Shown here one piece after another: positions 36,256 through 48,310 of a stretch of 64,000 nt of DNA. The first letter of the stretch is position 1; each line of letters starts with the position of its first letter. The position numbers and the translations under genes were made by a program. The notes under the pieces are model-generated. The model was not told the origin of the DNA and made no database searches. It worked only from the letters and a program-made list of their open reading frames with translations. This DNA is from Rhynchonema sp. JSB1_4 (taxonomy: Eukaryota; Nematoda; Chromadorea; Monhysterida; Xyalidae), in the NCBI GenBank assembly GCA_030248065.1, contig JASAMV010009006.1, positions 38,411-102,410 of the forward strand, written 5' to 3'.

Positions 36256-39200
36256 CCAGCAGCAACGACAATGCATCGATGCCATTGCTGTCAGCTGATG
36301 ATTTGCCTGACGACACTGCTCAGGTAGGATTGGGTGGAATTCACAAAACAAAGTCAAGCTCAACGTCAAACTCACCATCAAACTCAGAGTTACGTGAAAA
36401 ATGACGGTGAACTTTCACGAGCACTGTCTTGCAGTGAAACATTGTTGTGTACCAGTGCGAGCGTTCTGTTCAGGTTGACTTTGAAGTTGGCTGACGCTGA
36501 CGGTGAGCTTGACGGTAAACTCGTGATAGTTCACCGTCATTTTATGCGTGACGTTGAGTTTGACGGTGAACTTTGACGTTCAGCCTGACGGTGAGCCTGA
36601 CCAGCTGTTCTAATTCAGCACCCTAACGAACCCACGGATACCAAGCTTGAGCAAAATCGTCAGCTTTGAAAAACTTTAGGGGTCGCTTAACCGAATGGTC
36701 AACGGATTGCGTTCCTTGACCCGAATTGGACCCGAGGTTCTTTTTAAGGAGCTCCGTTGTTGAACCCATTTCACACTGGTCCTACATGACAGAAAACTGA
36801 GATCTGCATTTTGTGCCGCGCTTTACCGATCGTGAAAGTGCACTGATTCGCACGACCAAAAAAGATTTGACCTCACTCCAGAAATGAATGGACAATCCAA
36901 ACACAATACCGCATCTATAATTGTATATTTGCCAGGCCGAAACGACCACGACGACATTATGCAACGGCACGCACAATCGTAAGCACACGGCTAGCGTGAT
37001 CAGGCAGGACGCCGTGGCGGAGGAGAATGTAGAAAGTGTCTTCAATTTGAACATCGGCGGAGCGAAACTGCGCATCAAGGGTGCCTCGCTGCTGCGCGAG
37101 CATGTCGGATTCAGCAAGTGGGTGAAACAGTCACATGTGTTTGTAAAAAATGGCTGATTGTTTTGTCGTCAACGCTGCGGTCGTCAACTCAGCCCAACAC
37201 ACGAGTGCTAGTGCGTGTGGGTTGAGTGCATTTCATAGCCCGACGACATTGGACCAAAGCAGCTGTCCCAAATCAGCGCAAGAAATTATATACGCATATG
37301 TATCATGACATTAGCGGTACACACGCACTGCTATCCTGAGGATCACTGTTGACAGCTCAAGAGCAAGCTGTGTTGAGGATCATAGTCGACGATGTGAATT
37401 GACCACACAAACATACCCCAAGCCGAACAAAGTTATTCACACATATAGGGATGCGTGTGCTTCCAAAATACCTGTGTGTTTACCTCTACATTATTTCTGC
37501 AATTAAACAGCCGAATACATGGAGTTTGACAAAATGGTGGGGAAAGTGTTCCTGACATTCATGTGTCGATTACTACCGATCCCTGCCCAGTTTTACAGAT
37601 GGGGCGCACGAAAACGACAGAGACTGCTCTCAAACCCACGGCATTAAGTATTGCGTCCAATGTATTTCGCATTTTCATGCCTAAACTGCTACCAGGTTAT
37701 CGAACTTTGCGCGATCGCCGACCGAAAAACGAGCGACCATTGCTGACGAGTATATTGACCAAACGAACGAGTACTATTTCGAACGACCACCTGAAGAACT
37801 GCAGATTGTGGCTGATTTTTACATTTTAGGTTGGTGCTTTTATGTTTCGTGACCGCAAAACCTTCAATATGCTTTCTTGTTTTTGTGATTGTTCGTGTTG
37901 TCATGTGTACGTTTCACTGCGATAACCTACCAACTATCGTTTAATATCCATATATTCGCACATTCACGGTATCGACGAAACATTTCTCAGTGAGTAACCC
38001 AAAGGCTGAGACTGTAGAAATAAATTTTGAAATTCCATATTTTTTCAAAATCTTTTCAAATAAAATTTGCAACACAAACAATGTTTCATTGCCTACAGGT
38101 GTGGTGCATCGTCCGTCGCAAATGTGCGCACAAAGATTCCAGCTGGCCCTCACCTATTGGTGCATATCGAACAACGCTGTTGCGCTCTGCTGTCGTTTGC
38201 CGGAACGAATCGGTTAGTTCAGGATAGGGCCTAGCTTTCGGCCTAACTATAAGCTTCAGCTCAGCCGAAGCCTGGGGTCAAGTGTGGAACAACATCGTGA
38301 AATGGAATCAAAAAAGTCATTTTTTGAGAAAAAAATTTGAGCTACAGTTCCGGGTGCAATTCTAGGCTGAAAGTCGAAGTGCTTCTTAGTGCTAAAACAT
38401 AGGGCGCGTGCACGTGCGTGCACGCGAAGTTACTTCGACTTTTGCCTATACTTTGCACTGTTTCGCACGCGCGTGCACGCGACTTCAACTTTCAGCTTAG
38501 AATTGCACCCGGTACTGTATTTTGGCTCCTTTCTAGAAAAAACTCCAAATGGGTATCTTGGCAATTTTTGACAACATTGACCAAAAATTACCTATTTTAG
38601 GCCTAAAAATTGGTCTTAGACTTAGAAATACGTACTTTAGGCAAAAGTTAGGGAAAGTACCAAAGTTTGGTTGTATATCCGGATCCGGAGGGGAAGGCCT
38701 CGCCCCTTAGGAACACTGACAGGGAATGAACTGTACAAGCATCACAGCCATTAAGCCTATACTTCAGCGTCGACCCTGCCCCATCTGCCGCGACAACGGT
38801 CGTCCCTTGTGATCGTTACCGAGGATCAATTCGATAACGTCAGGTGGGCGGCCAGGCAAATGAGTAAAGCAAGCAAGCAAGATTACCTTTAGCAATAGGG
38901 AAAAGCAGAGCCAAAAGATAGAGCAGAGCCCTCATTTTGTTCCAATGGCTGAGGCTAAGGCAAATGCTTGCACCTGGGTGTAGTCTTGTGTTAGAGAGGC
39001 TTTGTCCTGATCGGATTTAGGTTCTGCTCTTTTGGACACGCTGCTTTTTTGCTCAAAGTGGTATATTGCTGAAACCGGCTCTGCTCGTAAGGCATCACAA
39101 TCGACATAAACAGTCGTTATGCGCGTATTCAGGGGTGACATTTTGTTGAATGTTTCACAGATTCGGCAAATGTCGCCAAAAGCTCTGGAAACTAATGGAG

Positions 39201-42200
39201 GAGCCGCAGTCGTCCCCATTCGCCAAAACGTTCGCCCTCATCTCAATGGTTGCGATATTCGCGTCGGTCGGAGGTCGGTTGTTTGATCAATTTTTTTTAA
39301 AAAGTCAACAATTTGTTGTTGCTGCTGTTGTTGAACAATATGTGTTAAAAATTACAGAGAGTGAATAAATTTTAAAACACGATCGAATAAGTTTACAGGT
39401 TTGATCGTTGCGTCAATGCCCGATTACCAAATCAAAATCGACTGTCGTAACGCAACGATCGACGCAAACGACTACTTCGCGGGCTGCTTTCAACAATCGC
39501 CCAAACAACAACGACATCAACCTTGGCCTCAGCCGGATTTCGGGGAAGGTTAAAAACCATACATTACTTCTCTGAACAGAATGCTTATAGTTTCTCTCCA
39601 TTGTCTTTTGAAATTCCTCAACAACATTTGCTTTTAAGTGGTGTGTCCCACCTACAGTTCCGGGTGCAATTCTAGGCTGAAAGTTGAAGTGCTTCTTAGT
39701 GCAAAACCCAACAACATTTGCTTTTAAGTGGTGTGTCCCACCCATGAACGATTTCGAAAATACCCAATGGACGTCAGACACTCTCTTTGAATGTGTGCAA
39801 TCCTGCTTTTCGATCGTAAGCAGCAGGCTTCAGGGTCTTCTATGATGTCGTAATAATGTTGTTTTAGCTTCTGAAGCGTCAGCACGGTTGAAACGTTCCT
39901 TCATAATACCGGAGAGAAGTGCGTGAGAGATTGTAATACACCTATTGTGGCGCACATTTTTTGCGGTCTCCGCTCTGTTATTTGTCACTTCTGGTTCTAT
40001 TCGGTTCATAACATGAAGCAAATATCCCATGTCATCTGCACGGCCTCGCCTGCACACCACATCACCGCATGAGCTGGGCAAAAACTTTCTCAAAAACTGT
40101 TTATTTTAAAGAAATTACAAAACGTTTTTTGCTTCAAAAGCACCCAAAGGAAAAAAATTTACATCAAAAAATGGAAAATGTTTGCAACAGGAAGAAAACG
40201 TCGTTTTACTTCGACGAAGTACAAAACTATCGCAATGTTTTTTTTGAAAATCCTGGGATAGAAATTGGTTCTCCACTCGATTTCAGGAAAATTTCCCTGA
40301 AAGATCAGGAAAACCAGCTAAGTTCGGGATTTTGAAAAAACGAAAAAAATGGCCGACGATTTTTGCCCTACCCTGATCACCAGACACCCGCATATTGTTT
40401 ATTGCAAGCCCGGCAGAAAACTAGAAACATTAAACGCATGGGACCTCGTTTCCAACTCGAACAGTGCTTCCAATGTTCGTGATATTGTTTCAGCGCATAC
40501 GATCACGGTATGTGATGATGAGCCCATTCAACCCCTGGTGATCACCGAATACCTGTGTGTCGCTTGGTGAGTTTAGTGCTGCTTGGACATTGAGCAATCA
40601 GCCTCACCAAGACCACCGTACGCAAATAAAAAAGACGTACGCAAAGAGCCGGCTTGAGACACAGTCCGGGCTCAATCTAACACTGACAGACGCAGATCTA
40701 ATTTGGTTTCAACTTTAGGGGTACCTGGGCGAAAAGCCATTTTTATCAAGTGCTTGTTCCTTTTCTGAAGGGTCATTTAACCGGTGTTTTTGCTCAAATT
40801 CGGAGCCTGTTAAGCCATGTATTAGTCAAAGCATGTACGACGCGAAAATTTTTACCTAATCGCGGAAACACTGCAACCAGTGAACATGAGTGCGATTTTT
40901 TGACAGTTGAAGTGTTCGAGAGTGAAAATTTGGCGATTTATAGCTCTTGCATCTCGTGACTTCTTGGAGGCGTGCGCACCCATTAAATGGTTGAGGGGGT
41001 ACCCGTACCCCAGGTGTCCCTACGCCACTGGAACTAGCACTGACTGTGCTCTAATAGCACCGTTTTGATTCAATCGGTGCTATTAGAGGTACGCTTACGC
41101 ACCCTTTAAACCGCATGACACGCGCAGGTTCACAATGGAGCTATTGGTTCGTTTCGTAATTTGTCCCGAACGTCGAGCGTTCATTCGCAACACGATGAAT
41201 ATAATCGACGCGCTAACGGTCATTCCGTTCTACGTTGAATTATCGCTCAATTTCATCGGCGTCGATTCGCAGAAGCTGCGCAGATTCACCGGTTAGTTTC
41301 GTTGTTCACGTTATTATTTTTGTTTTTTTTCGATTCAGACCCTGACACTTTTATATTTCTGACGAATTTGGGTGCTGAGGCAGTGATCTTGGACAATTTC
41401 CTATTTAGAATGAAGCACCATTCACTCCTCCCTCTCAAAGAACTACCGGAGTTTTCCACTTAAAGCCCCCCCCGAATAGAGCCCTCGGGGGCTCTAAGTG
41501 GAAAATTTTCCACTTAAAGCCCCCGGGGGCTCTAATGGGATTTATTTTTTTATGGACCATTGATTTTACATCGAACAGTAAACTTGCCAAAATAGTTCAA
41601 ACTAGTGTAAGAATGACCAAAATACCGCACTTATCTGTTGTTTTTACCAACGTTTTGCCACGTTTAGATGAAGAGCCTCACAAGCAGGTTGAAATATGGC
41701 ATCAGAATGTCAAAATGCTGGCCTAAAGTACCCCCACTGACAACGATGAAAACACCCAGTTTTCCGCTTAAAGCCCCCGAGGGCTGTAAGTGGAAACGTT
41801 AAATCTAAAAACCCCGGGGGGCTCAAACGATTTTTCCTCCCTGGGGGGGGGGAAATTTTTAACAAAATCCGAATAAAGCCCCGGGGCTTTAAGTGGAAAA
41901 CTCCGGTATGTGAGCCTATCCAAATTGGCAAACGTTCCGGTCCTTTCATTGCGTTGGCGTTTGTATCATTGATACAAATTTCGATATTTGCGAAATCCAC
42001 CAATGTTGATCAGAATTCAAGGTGTGATTACCACAGCGAAATCAACAAGCTGAACTGCCGGCCATAACATTTCAGCTGCGATGTTCGTCATTCGCTGTCT
42101 GCGTGTGCTGCGCGTGGCGCGAATATTCAAATTGGCGCGCTACAGCACCGGCCTGCAGACGATTGGTGACACGTTCAGAAAGAGTGTCAGAGAACTGACC

Positions 42201-43919
42201 ATGTTGATGATGTTCCTGGCGACCGGTTAGCGGCTGTGTATATACTGTACGTGTATGTGTATTGTGCGCATGGAGTTTCTTTGATTTGCTTCGATTTGAT
42301 TTGACATACACACATTAACGTTTTCCGTGTTCGGTACATTGGTGAGCCATGTTGCACTGCCATGCATGAAAGGCGTTGCGCTGCCGATCTTTGCCAACGC
42401 AAGTGGTTTGCCCCACGGTCCAAACTGGCAAGTTATCGTACTTGCCCTGTTCACTTCTGGGTTCAACACCCACCACCGACGGACGATCAGACCTCAACCG
42501 CCCCCTGTGCAGCCCTACCTTCCTGAGAACGTTCGGAATAAATTTGGAGCAGCGTGCTATGATAACGTGCGCTGTCAGCTTGGCAATTTGCCCACATACA
42601 TATACATATATTTGGTGGTGAGTGTGTTGGGCAGAACAATGTACAGATATGGCGTCAAAAGTACTTCTTACATGCAGGTATCGTGTTTTTCTCGACGATT
42701 CTGTATTTTCTCGAGCGGGACATTCCGCACACCGGATTCCACTCAATTCCTGCGGCGTGCTGGTGGTGTGTTGTGACAATGACCACTGTTGGATACGGGG
42801 ACTTGGTGCCACAGACAGCTGGTGAGATTACAGTTTGGCTTCTACCTTTTTTGCTGAGATGGAGTTCTACCAGAGGGGCCGCTCTATTAGGGAGTGACTT
42901 CCATTTTAGGAAATACGGTACACAAACAAAGAACCAACCTGAATAAAAATACACTTTGCTTTCATTTAATGCAACGTCAGCTTCAACAGAAAGCTGACAA
43001 GCACAAAATAAGAAAATGTATCCAACAATACACCAATGCCGGTTGTGGCGCACTACTAGGATTTGATGACCAACTGCTGGATACTGATCTTGTCAAACGC
43101 CAGATCCGAAGCCAATGAAGGCCGGCATTTTCAGGCGGCAAAATCGTGGCCACGGCCGCCTCGATCTGCGGCATTATCGTGTTGGCGTTCCCGATTTCAA
43201 TGATCGTCGAGAAATTCGCCATGTCGCAGGAGGAGATCGCGGCAAAACAAGCGGCCAAGGACGGCGATAAATCGACGTTGGATTCAGGTCTGTGGTAGAG
43301 GGGTCTGTTTCGGGCTTGTGCCACGGGGTGACCACCCATATCCGATCCCCGGGGTGCACACACGCTCAGTCGTGGCAAGATCAAAGTCTGGCTAAGAGAA
43401 CGAATGTTATCGAAAAATAAAACGACCTTTATTCCAAGGCTGGATACTGCCTGCTGCCACGACGACCATGCAAGGCGACGACCAAAGAATCTTTTTTAAC
43501 CTTTGGGTCGCTACCAGAGTTGGTTCACAACCACACCACTAACGAACAAATTCGACGCTGATGAAAGTGTTGCATTGGTGATGATGCCAGCTTTGGTGTG
43601 AATGTAAAATTGCACAAAAGTTGCTATGTACCTGTGTAGCTAACAGCAATGCGCTGTCCGGTTGCCTGCTTTCCAGACGGCCGGCGGATCAGGTCATCGT
43701 CAGTGCGAATGCACCAGAGAAGGCCAGGTGATCCCAAAAATCCATATGGACACACTCACGGCACTCGCAGACCACATACCATCATCACGCCTCGTCTCGA
43801 TCGGTTCGATGCAAAAGCCATCCGTGATCTACGGCGGTGGCAAATTCGGCGCGCGCAGACGCAATCGGCCCAACGCCTTTGCCGGTGCCGGCAGTCAGGT
43901 ACCGTTCATGGACCCTTAA
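36129..43919 (+). CDS. Voltage-gated K+ channel alpha subunit, non-Shaker (Kv2/Shab-like)
   Basis: Thirteen exons: 36129-36323, 36936-37121, 37511-37545, 37696-37829, 38099-38212, 38768-38843, 39161-39273, 40425-40566, 41128-41291, 42076-42225, 42678-42821, 43135-43287, 43693-43919. All junctions are GT-AG, phases close, 610 aa. Order: an 18-Asn run; T1 domain from FNLNIGGAKL to CCRLPERI, with the exact HX5CX20CC zinc motif of Kv2-Kv4 (H in VHRPSQMC); QFDNVRFGKCRQKLW, recalling Kv2; S1 KTFALISMVAIFASVG; S2 ending EYLCVAWF; S3 MNIIDALTVIPFYV; S4 RCLRVLRVARIFKLARYSTG; S5/pore with ERDIPHTGFHSIPAACWW and TMTTVGYGD; S6 GIIVLAFPISMIV, where PIS replaces the usual PxP. It forms tetrameric plasma-membrane delayed-rectifier-type channels (family knowledge). 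Assignment to Kv2 rather than a related invertebrate group is inferred. Confidence 0.95.
36201..36254 (+). repeat. Coding AAC microsatellite (18 Asn)
   Basis: Eighteen AAC triplets in frame in the first channel exon. The number is likely to vary between individuals. Confidence 0.9.
36354..36605. repeat. Imperfect inverted repeat in Kv intron 1
   Basis: The left half has CTCAACGTCAAACTCACC and ATGACGGTGAACTTTCACGAG. The right half has the inverse arrangement (CTCGTGATAGTTCACCGTCAT, GACGTTGAGTTTGACGGTGA). Built from TTGACGGTGA-type words. Probably a decayed foldback element. Confidence 0.5.
38343..38519. mobile_element. 177-bp palindromic MITE in Kv intron 5
   Basis: TACAGTTCCGGGTGCAATTC at the left is the inverse of GAATTGCACCCGGTACTGTA at the right (one mismatch), followed inward by CTGAAAGT(C/T)GAAGT inverses. 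TA lies at both ends. A fragment occurs at 39653-39708. Confidence 0.7.
39619..39742 (+). repeat. 34-bp direct duplication flanking a MITE fragment
   Basis: 39619-39652 and 39709-39742 are identical 34-bp sequences (CAACAACATTTGCTTTTAAG...). Between them are 56 bp matching the left end of the element at 38343. Lies in Kv intron 7. Confidence 0.75.
41049..41088. repeat. Perfect 14-bp-stem hairpin in Kv intron 8
   Basis: CTCTAATAGCACCG, a 12-base loop, then CGGTGCTATTAGAG. It lies 40 bp before the acceptor of the S2-S3 exon, so it could influence splicing (inference), or be a tiny transposon footprint. Confidence 0.6.
41444..41908. mobile_element. Best-preserved TIR element of the CCGGAGTTTTCCAC family
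   Basis: Starts TACCGGAGTTTTCCACTTAA and ends GCTTTAAGTGGAAAACTCCG followed by GTA; the two ends are near-perfect inverses of about 26 bp. Interior copies of TTTTCCACTTAAAGCCCCC and GGGGGCTCTAAGTGG form further palindromes. TA at both ends suggests a TA target site. Lies in Kv intron 9. No coding capacity. Confidence 0.78.
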
Positions 43920-44274
43920 AGCAACCGCGCACCCATTCGAACGATTTCAATTCAGTTCCGTCTTGTGGATAACCCTTGATGGCCCAAATTGACTTTTTGT
44001 CTGCTGGGAGTGGTTGAAAGCTTATATTTGTGAATTTATTATTGATATGTAACATTTAAAAAACAAATATACCCGTGAGATTTCGAATTTTTTTGGGTGT
44101 TTACCATTTTACGGAAATTATGTTGTACATTGTTTCGGAATTATGCGTATTTTCCCAAATCATGACGACTTGTTGGTCTTGTGTAATATTGTGATTTAAT
44201 GTGCTCTTGTGCTTGGCACGTTCTTGTAAAGTGCGAAAAGCCATTACACAAAATCGATAATTATTATACGTAGG

Positions 44275-44562
44275 CGTCAGGGTGGAATTTCTGAAACGGT
44301 ATAAACAAGAGTTTTGCGTGGAGGTCGCTGTGTAAGCTGTGTGTAAGCGAGGAATAAATATGAAACATCAGCGTGGAGTATTCAAGCCTCACCCAACTCT
44401 TCTTTACACCGTTTCGAAAAATTTCTGGCTGGGGGTGCAAACAAAGTTTTGGTGCAAAGTTCGGTGTAAACAAAGCATCACGTGTTGTAGCGCGAAATGT
44501 TTCAAGTTTACACCTAGCTTTACACCCAACTCTTTTCACACAGTTTCGAAAATTCCAGCCTC
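44275..44562. mobile_element. Short TIR element, TTTCGAAACGG family
   Basis: The left AGGGTGGAATTTCTGAAACGG mirrors the right CAGTTTCGAAAATTCCAGCC, with GGGTGTAAAG-type words inside. It looks like a small derivative of the element at 3641-4967. An internal TTTACACCGTTTCGAAAAAT near 44404 suggests a nested second end. Confidence 0.55.
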
Positions 44563-45306
44563 AGTCAGCTTCAAGATTTTGTCACGAAATGAATAGCGAT
44601 ACATTATTTTCTGAAAGTTGCGTCTTTCGGTGCCACTTTGGGCAAAGGCATTGACCTAAAATATACATAAGTGGGCAGTTAATATTGGAAAAGTCAACAC
44701 GAAGTCCTAAGTCCAATAATCAGAAAAAAGTTAAGAATTCCAACACTGCTGATGGTTTCCTGACGTCGCTCGCTGACAAGGCGGACTGACCTGACAAACT
44801 GTACAAAGTTTAGTATTAGCATTGCTGGACACGTGTCGTTTTATCATTTCTTCGCTGCTTTGATAGAATAGGCACGGGTAACTATGGTACGGATTTGTAT
44901 AATGAAAATAATATTGTTGTTTAAAGTACACGATTATCCATAAGGTTCATTAATGATCTCATTTAAATTCATATGAAAACAACCATTGATTATTTCCTGC
45001 AATGAATGATCATTCGATTTTCTTTGAAAATTAACTTCTCCGATTCTCATGGCTGAATTTTGGTCAGGATTTCGGTCACCAGTTCGAAAACTATATTGTG
45101 ATAAAGTTACCTACATGCTGTACATCCAATAGACGCATGTGTGACTATCGACTATAGTGTTGGCCAAAAGAGGTACTTCTTACGTTTGTGTTTAATTGCG
45201 GACACAGTTTTCCGAGCACAATTATGGAAGTACCACTTATTAATGCTAACGTTTTTGTTTTGACTGGGCAAGAAAATCACCTAAATCCAACAAGAACCCA
45301 CGGTGT

Positions 45307-45366
45307 AAAATTTTCCACCTCGGAGGGCTCTACCTTGTTGGGGGTTTATGTGGAAAACTCCGGTTG
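45307..45366. mobile_element. Fragment of the CCGGAGTTTTCCAC element family
   Basis: AAAATTTTCCACCTCGGAGG to TTTATGTGGAAAACTCCGG. Only the right end and part of the interior are present. Confidence 0.55.
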
Positions 45367-45587
45367 CACGAATTCGAAACAAAGATTTTTGTTTTCACTT
45401 GAAGCTGTAACCGGTGGGAGTGCTACGAACGTGCGTTATGGACCAGCGATGTCAATTTTCTATGTGAGAGCAAGCCTGCCTGACAATCTTGGAAAGCTCA
45501 CTGAATCGCAATCCTTCGCAAATTTTTAACAGGCAGTCGTTCTAAATTTGATGCTCATGTTCCTTGAAGTGCTACAGCCAGGGTTGG

Positions 45588-46490
45588 GCAAAAAACAACA
45601 TGCGTTTTTCAAAAAAAAAACATCTTTTAATTACAAAAAAACGCGCTTTTTTCTTATTCTCTTTCCTTTTTCAAAATCCAAAAACGCCAAAGATGGTCAT
45701 CCATAAATGCCAAAAGTCCTACCAAAAACACAAGGTTTCTTCCCAACATGAGCGTTTTCCAATTTTTTGGTGGCATATTTTGGTCATCTGGGCATTTTAA
45801 AAAAAACGTTTTTTTTAAAAAAAAACGTTTTTTTTTAAAAAAAACGATTTTTTGGAAAAAAAACGTTTTTTGCCCAACCCTGGCTACAGCAATTGCAACA
45901 ACATGCGTTAACGCCAAGATGGCATCCATAAATGCCAAAAGTCCTACCACAAGGTTTACCTCGTTGGGCTCTGTTTGAAGCCGATTTTCTACCATTTTTT
46001 CAAATGGAACCCCGTGCAGGGTTGGGCAAAAAACGTTTTTTTCTCAAAGAATTGTTTTTTCAAAAAACGTTTTTTAAAAAAAAACGTTGTTTTTAAAACG
46101 CCCAGATGACCAAAATATGCCCCCAAAAAATTGGAAAACGCTCATGTTGGGAAGAAAACGTGGTTAAATGAAGTAATTCTATGTGTTCTGAGGCAAAATA
46201 AACGGGTTTCAACCCTTTTCGAGCGAGTTGTTAAGATCCCATATCAGACCCGCATCATGGGACCAACTTTGGCCGGGGTCATCATTGAAAGTCAAACTCC
46301 GTATATCGACGTATCTCGACAAAGTAAAAATTGGTCGAAAATTTTTTGAAAAAAAATGGGGCAAAAAAATTGATTTTTCTTGATAATCAGTGTACTTTCC
46401 CTGAAAAATCAGGGAAAATCATGGAAATTCAGGATTTAAAAAAAACGAAAACGACCCAGGCGTTTTTTTGCCCAACCCTGACCCCGGGTG
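45588..46490. repeat. GTTGGGCAAAAAACG repeat cluster
   Basis: The words GGGTTGGGCAAAAAAC (45590, 46018) and the inverse TTTTTTGCCCAACCCTG (45869, 46464) bound blocks of A and T runs with AAAACGTTTTTT palindromes. Internal stretches (ATGAGCGTTTTCCAATTTTT and inverse, near 45748 and 46120) are also repeated in opposite orientation. Possibly two head-to-head copies of a foldback element. Peptides across it are Lys/Phe runs, not genes. Confidence 0.5.
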
Positions 46491-48310
46491 CTTTCCCTGT
46501 TATGGACAAATCAAGCTTGTATTAACTCTCCCTTTTCATTTTTCCAACGATGTAAAGTGTATACCTGTACCCACCGAAACGTCTCGCATGCAGCAGTGGA
46601 ATTTTGGCACAGTTTCTCGTTCATATTTTTAGGAACTAGTTTTTGTCGACTGATCAAGATGGTACAATTGGTTTTCAGAAAAATAGAAATTGTGTATAGT
46701 TTGCGGCCAGCTTGATGACATATTAGGCACTAAATATACACACTGCAACGCAGAGGGCCATTCTGTGGTATACAGTAATGGAATTTTCGACTGTACGGTT
46801 TTGCTGCACAAGGTTTGCTTTATACGAAAAGTAATGAAATCAAACTGTATTTTATTTACGAACTCATCGAATGACCCTGGTGAATTTCGCCTTTCAATAA
46901 TCGCCCGTCAGCACGAATTTACGAACGTAGGGCACATGATGGCTATCAGATCAGATGAAACTGATATGTTTATACTGTACATGTACTGCATGTTGTGATA
47001 TGATTCACGTGTGTCTTGAGGTCCGATGTGCAAATTGCACTTTACAAATTGCCGGTTGAAAAAATTAAACGCGCAAAGAGGTGCAATTGCAATATTCCTG
47101 CTGACAACACATGAAATCCAAACAGCATGCACTATCAATGACAGGTTTCGGTTCTCTGTGGCGAAGCGACACAATGTATACATGTAAAATGTTCATTTCC
47201 AGCAATTTTTTGCATAAAAATTGCGCGTCACAGCTCATCTTTTCTGCGGAAAACTCATGAAACACAGCTTGCTCTCCTTGTATTTATTTTTACGCAAAGC
47301 GCGCGCGTCCACAGCAAATTTATATCGCGCTGCCTTTTTGAAGTTTTGCACACGCACGCAAAGTGGAGGGCGCATTAATACAAAAGTGTACTCATGCAGT
47401 GCTGTAACTTTTGCTTTGAATATTTTAGCAGTATGCCTTACACTGTGGCGTGTTTCATGCGACAGTAAGCGGTTTTGTAGTTTTCTTTTTTTATTCATAA
47501 CTGTAGAATTTGTATAAATAGAAACTGAAGGCATGACACTGACATTACAATACCGCTTGACAGAGCGGCTGTGCATTTGCGCCAGAGAATACTGAAAATC
47601 CATTGGCAGCCAACCACAAGACACATTTTTTCAGTTGTAAGGGTTGCCCAAAAACTTTCCGTTTAATTAAGATATGCACATGAGACGGTTTCATACTCTT
47701 TCCATGTCACTAGTTAAGGGCATGTATGCACATGTATTCTCCACCTATATGTACATAGTTATCAACATTAAGGTATCTTCACTTGGTATACCTGCGGCAG
47801 TAAACGCGTATTTCATTTTCTTTCTTAATATTATATTCATCTGGTTGAAGATTTTGACAAACTTTCATACGCGAATAATCCACGTTTGTGCACACGCGTT
47901 CAATGGAAACACTTTCGGGCCGCACATGCACGAAAACATTCTTGCGGATTCGCAACACATGCAAGGTGCAACGAAGTAAAAGATGCCGAAAATCGCAAGA
48001 AACTGAATAAAACAAATTCAGGCCAAATGTGCGGCATGCACACTCGCGGCATAATATTATGAATTAAGACTTCATGAAGAGACTGTAAAACTACTACATG
48101 TACCAACTTTTCAACACTGCGAAAATCCATTTGAGTGAATATGCATCTCTCCGTCAAGAAATAAGTATATTAAAATTCCTTGCCGTCCATAGATTTATAG
48201 GTGTGTTCCGTTGCCTTTCGCTACACTAAGAGTTGAAGCATTGGTCCAGCAAATTTCATTTATGATTATTTTTGCCAAATTTATCACAGAGTCAATCATA
48301 TAATCAAGCG

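Larger units (their letters stand above)
43920..48310. other. Intergenic interval with MITE fragments
   Basis: Starts with the 3' flank of the channel gene. Contains the TIR element 44275-44562, a CCGGAG-family fragment (45307-45366) and A/T-block repeats (45588-46490). The remainder has no supported gene. Confidence 0.4.

Noticed and set aside
43649..43972. Alternative frame of the last Kv exon starting at GTGATCCC
   Set aside because: Would fit phase with another acceptor but gives Arg/His-rich sequence; the chosen frame has consistent G/C third positions and closes phase at 43693.
45654..45995. 113-codon minus frame with Lys/Phe runs
   Set aside because: Produced by A/T blocks of the GTTGGGCAAAAAAC repeat.
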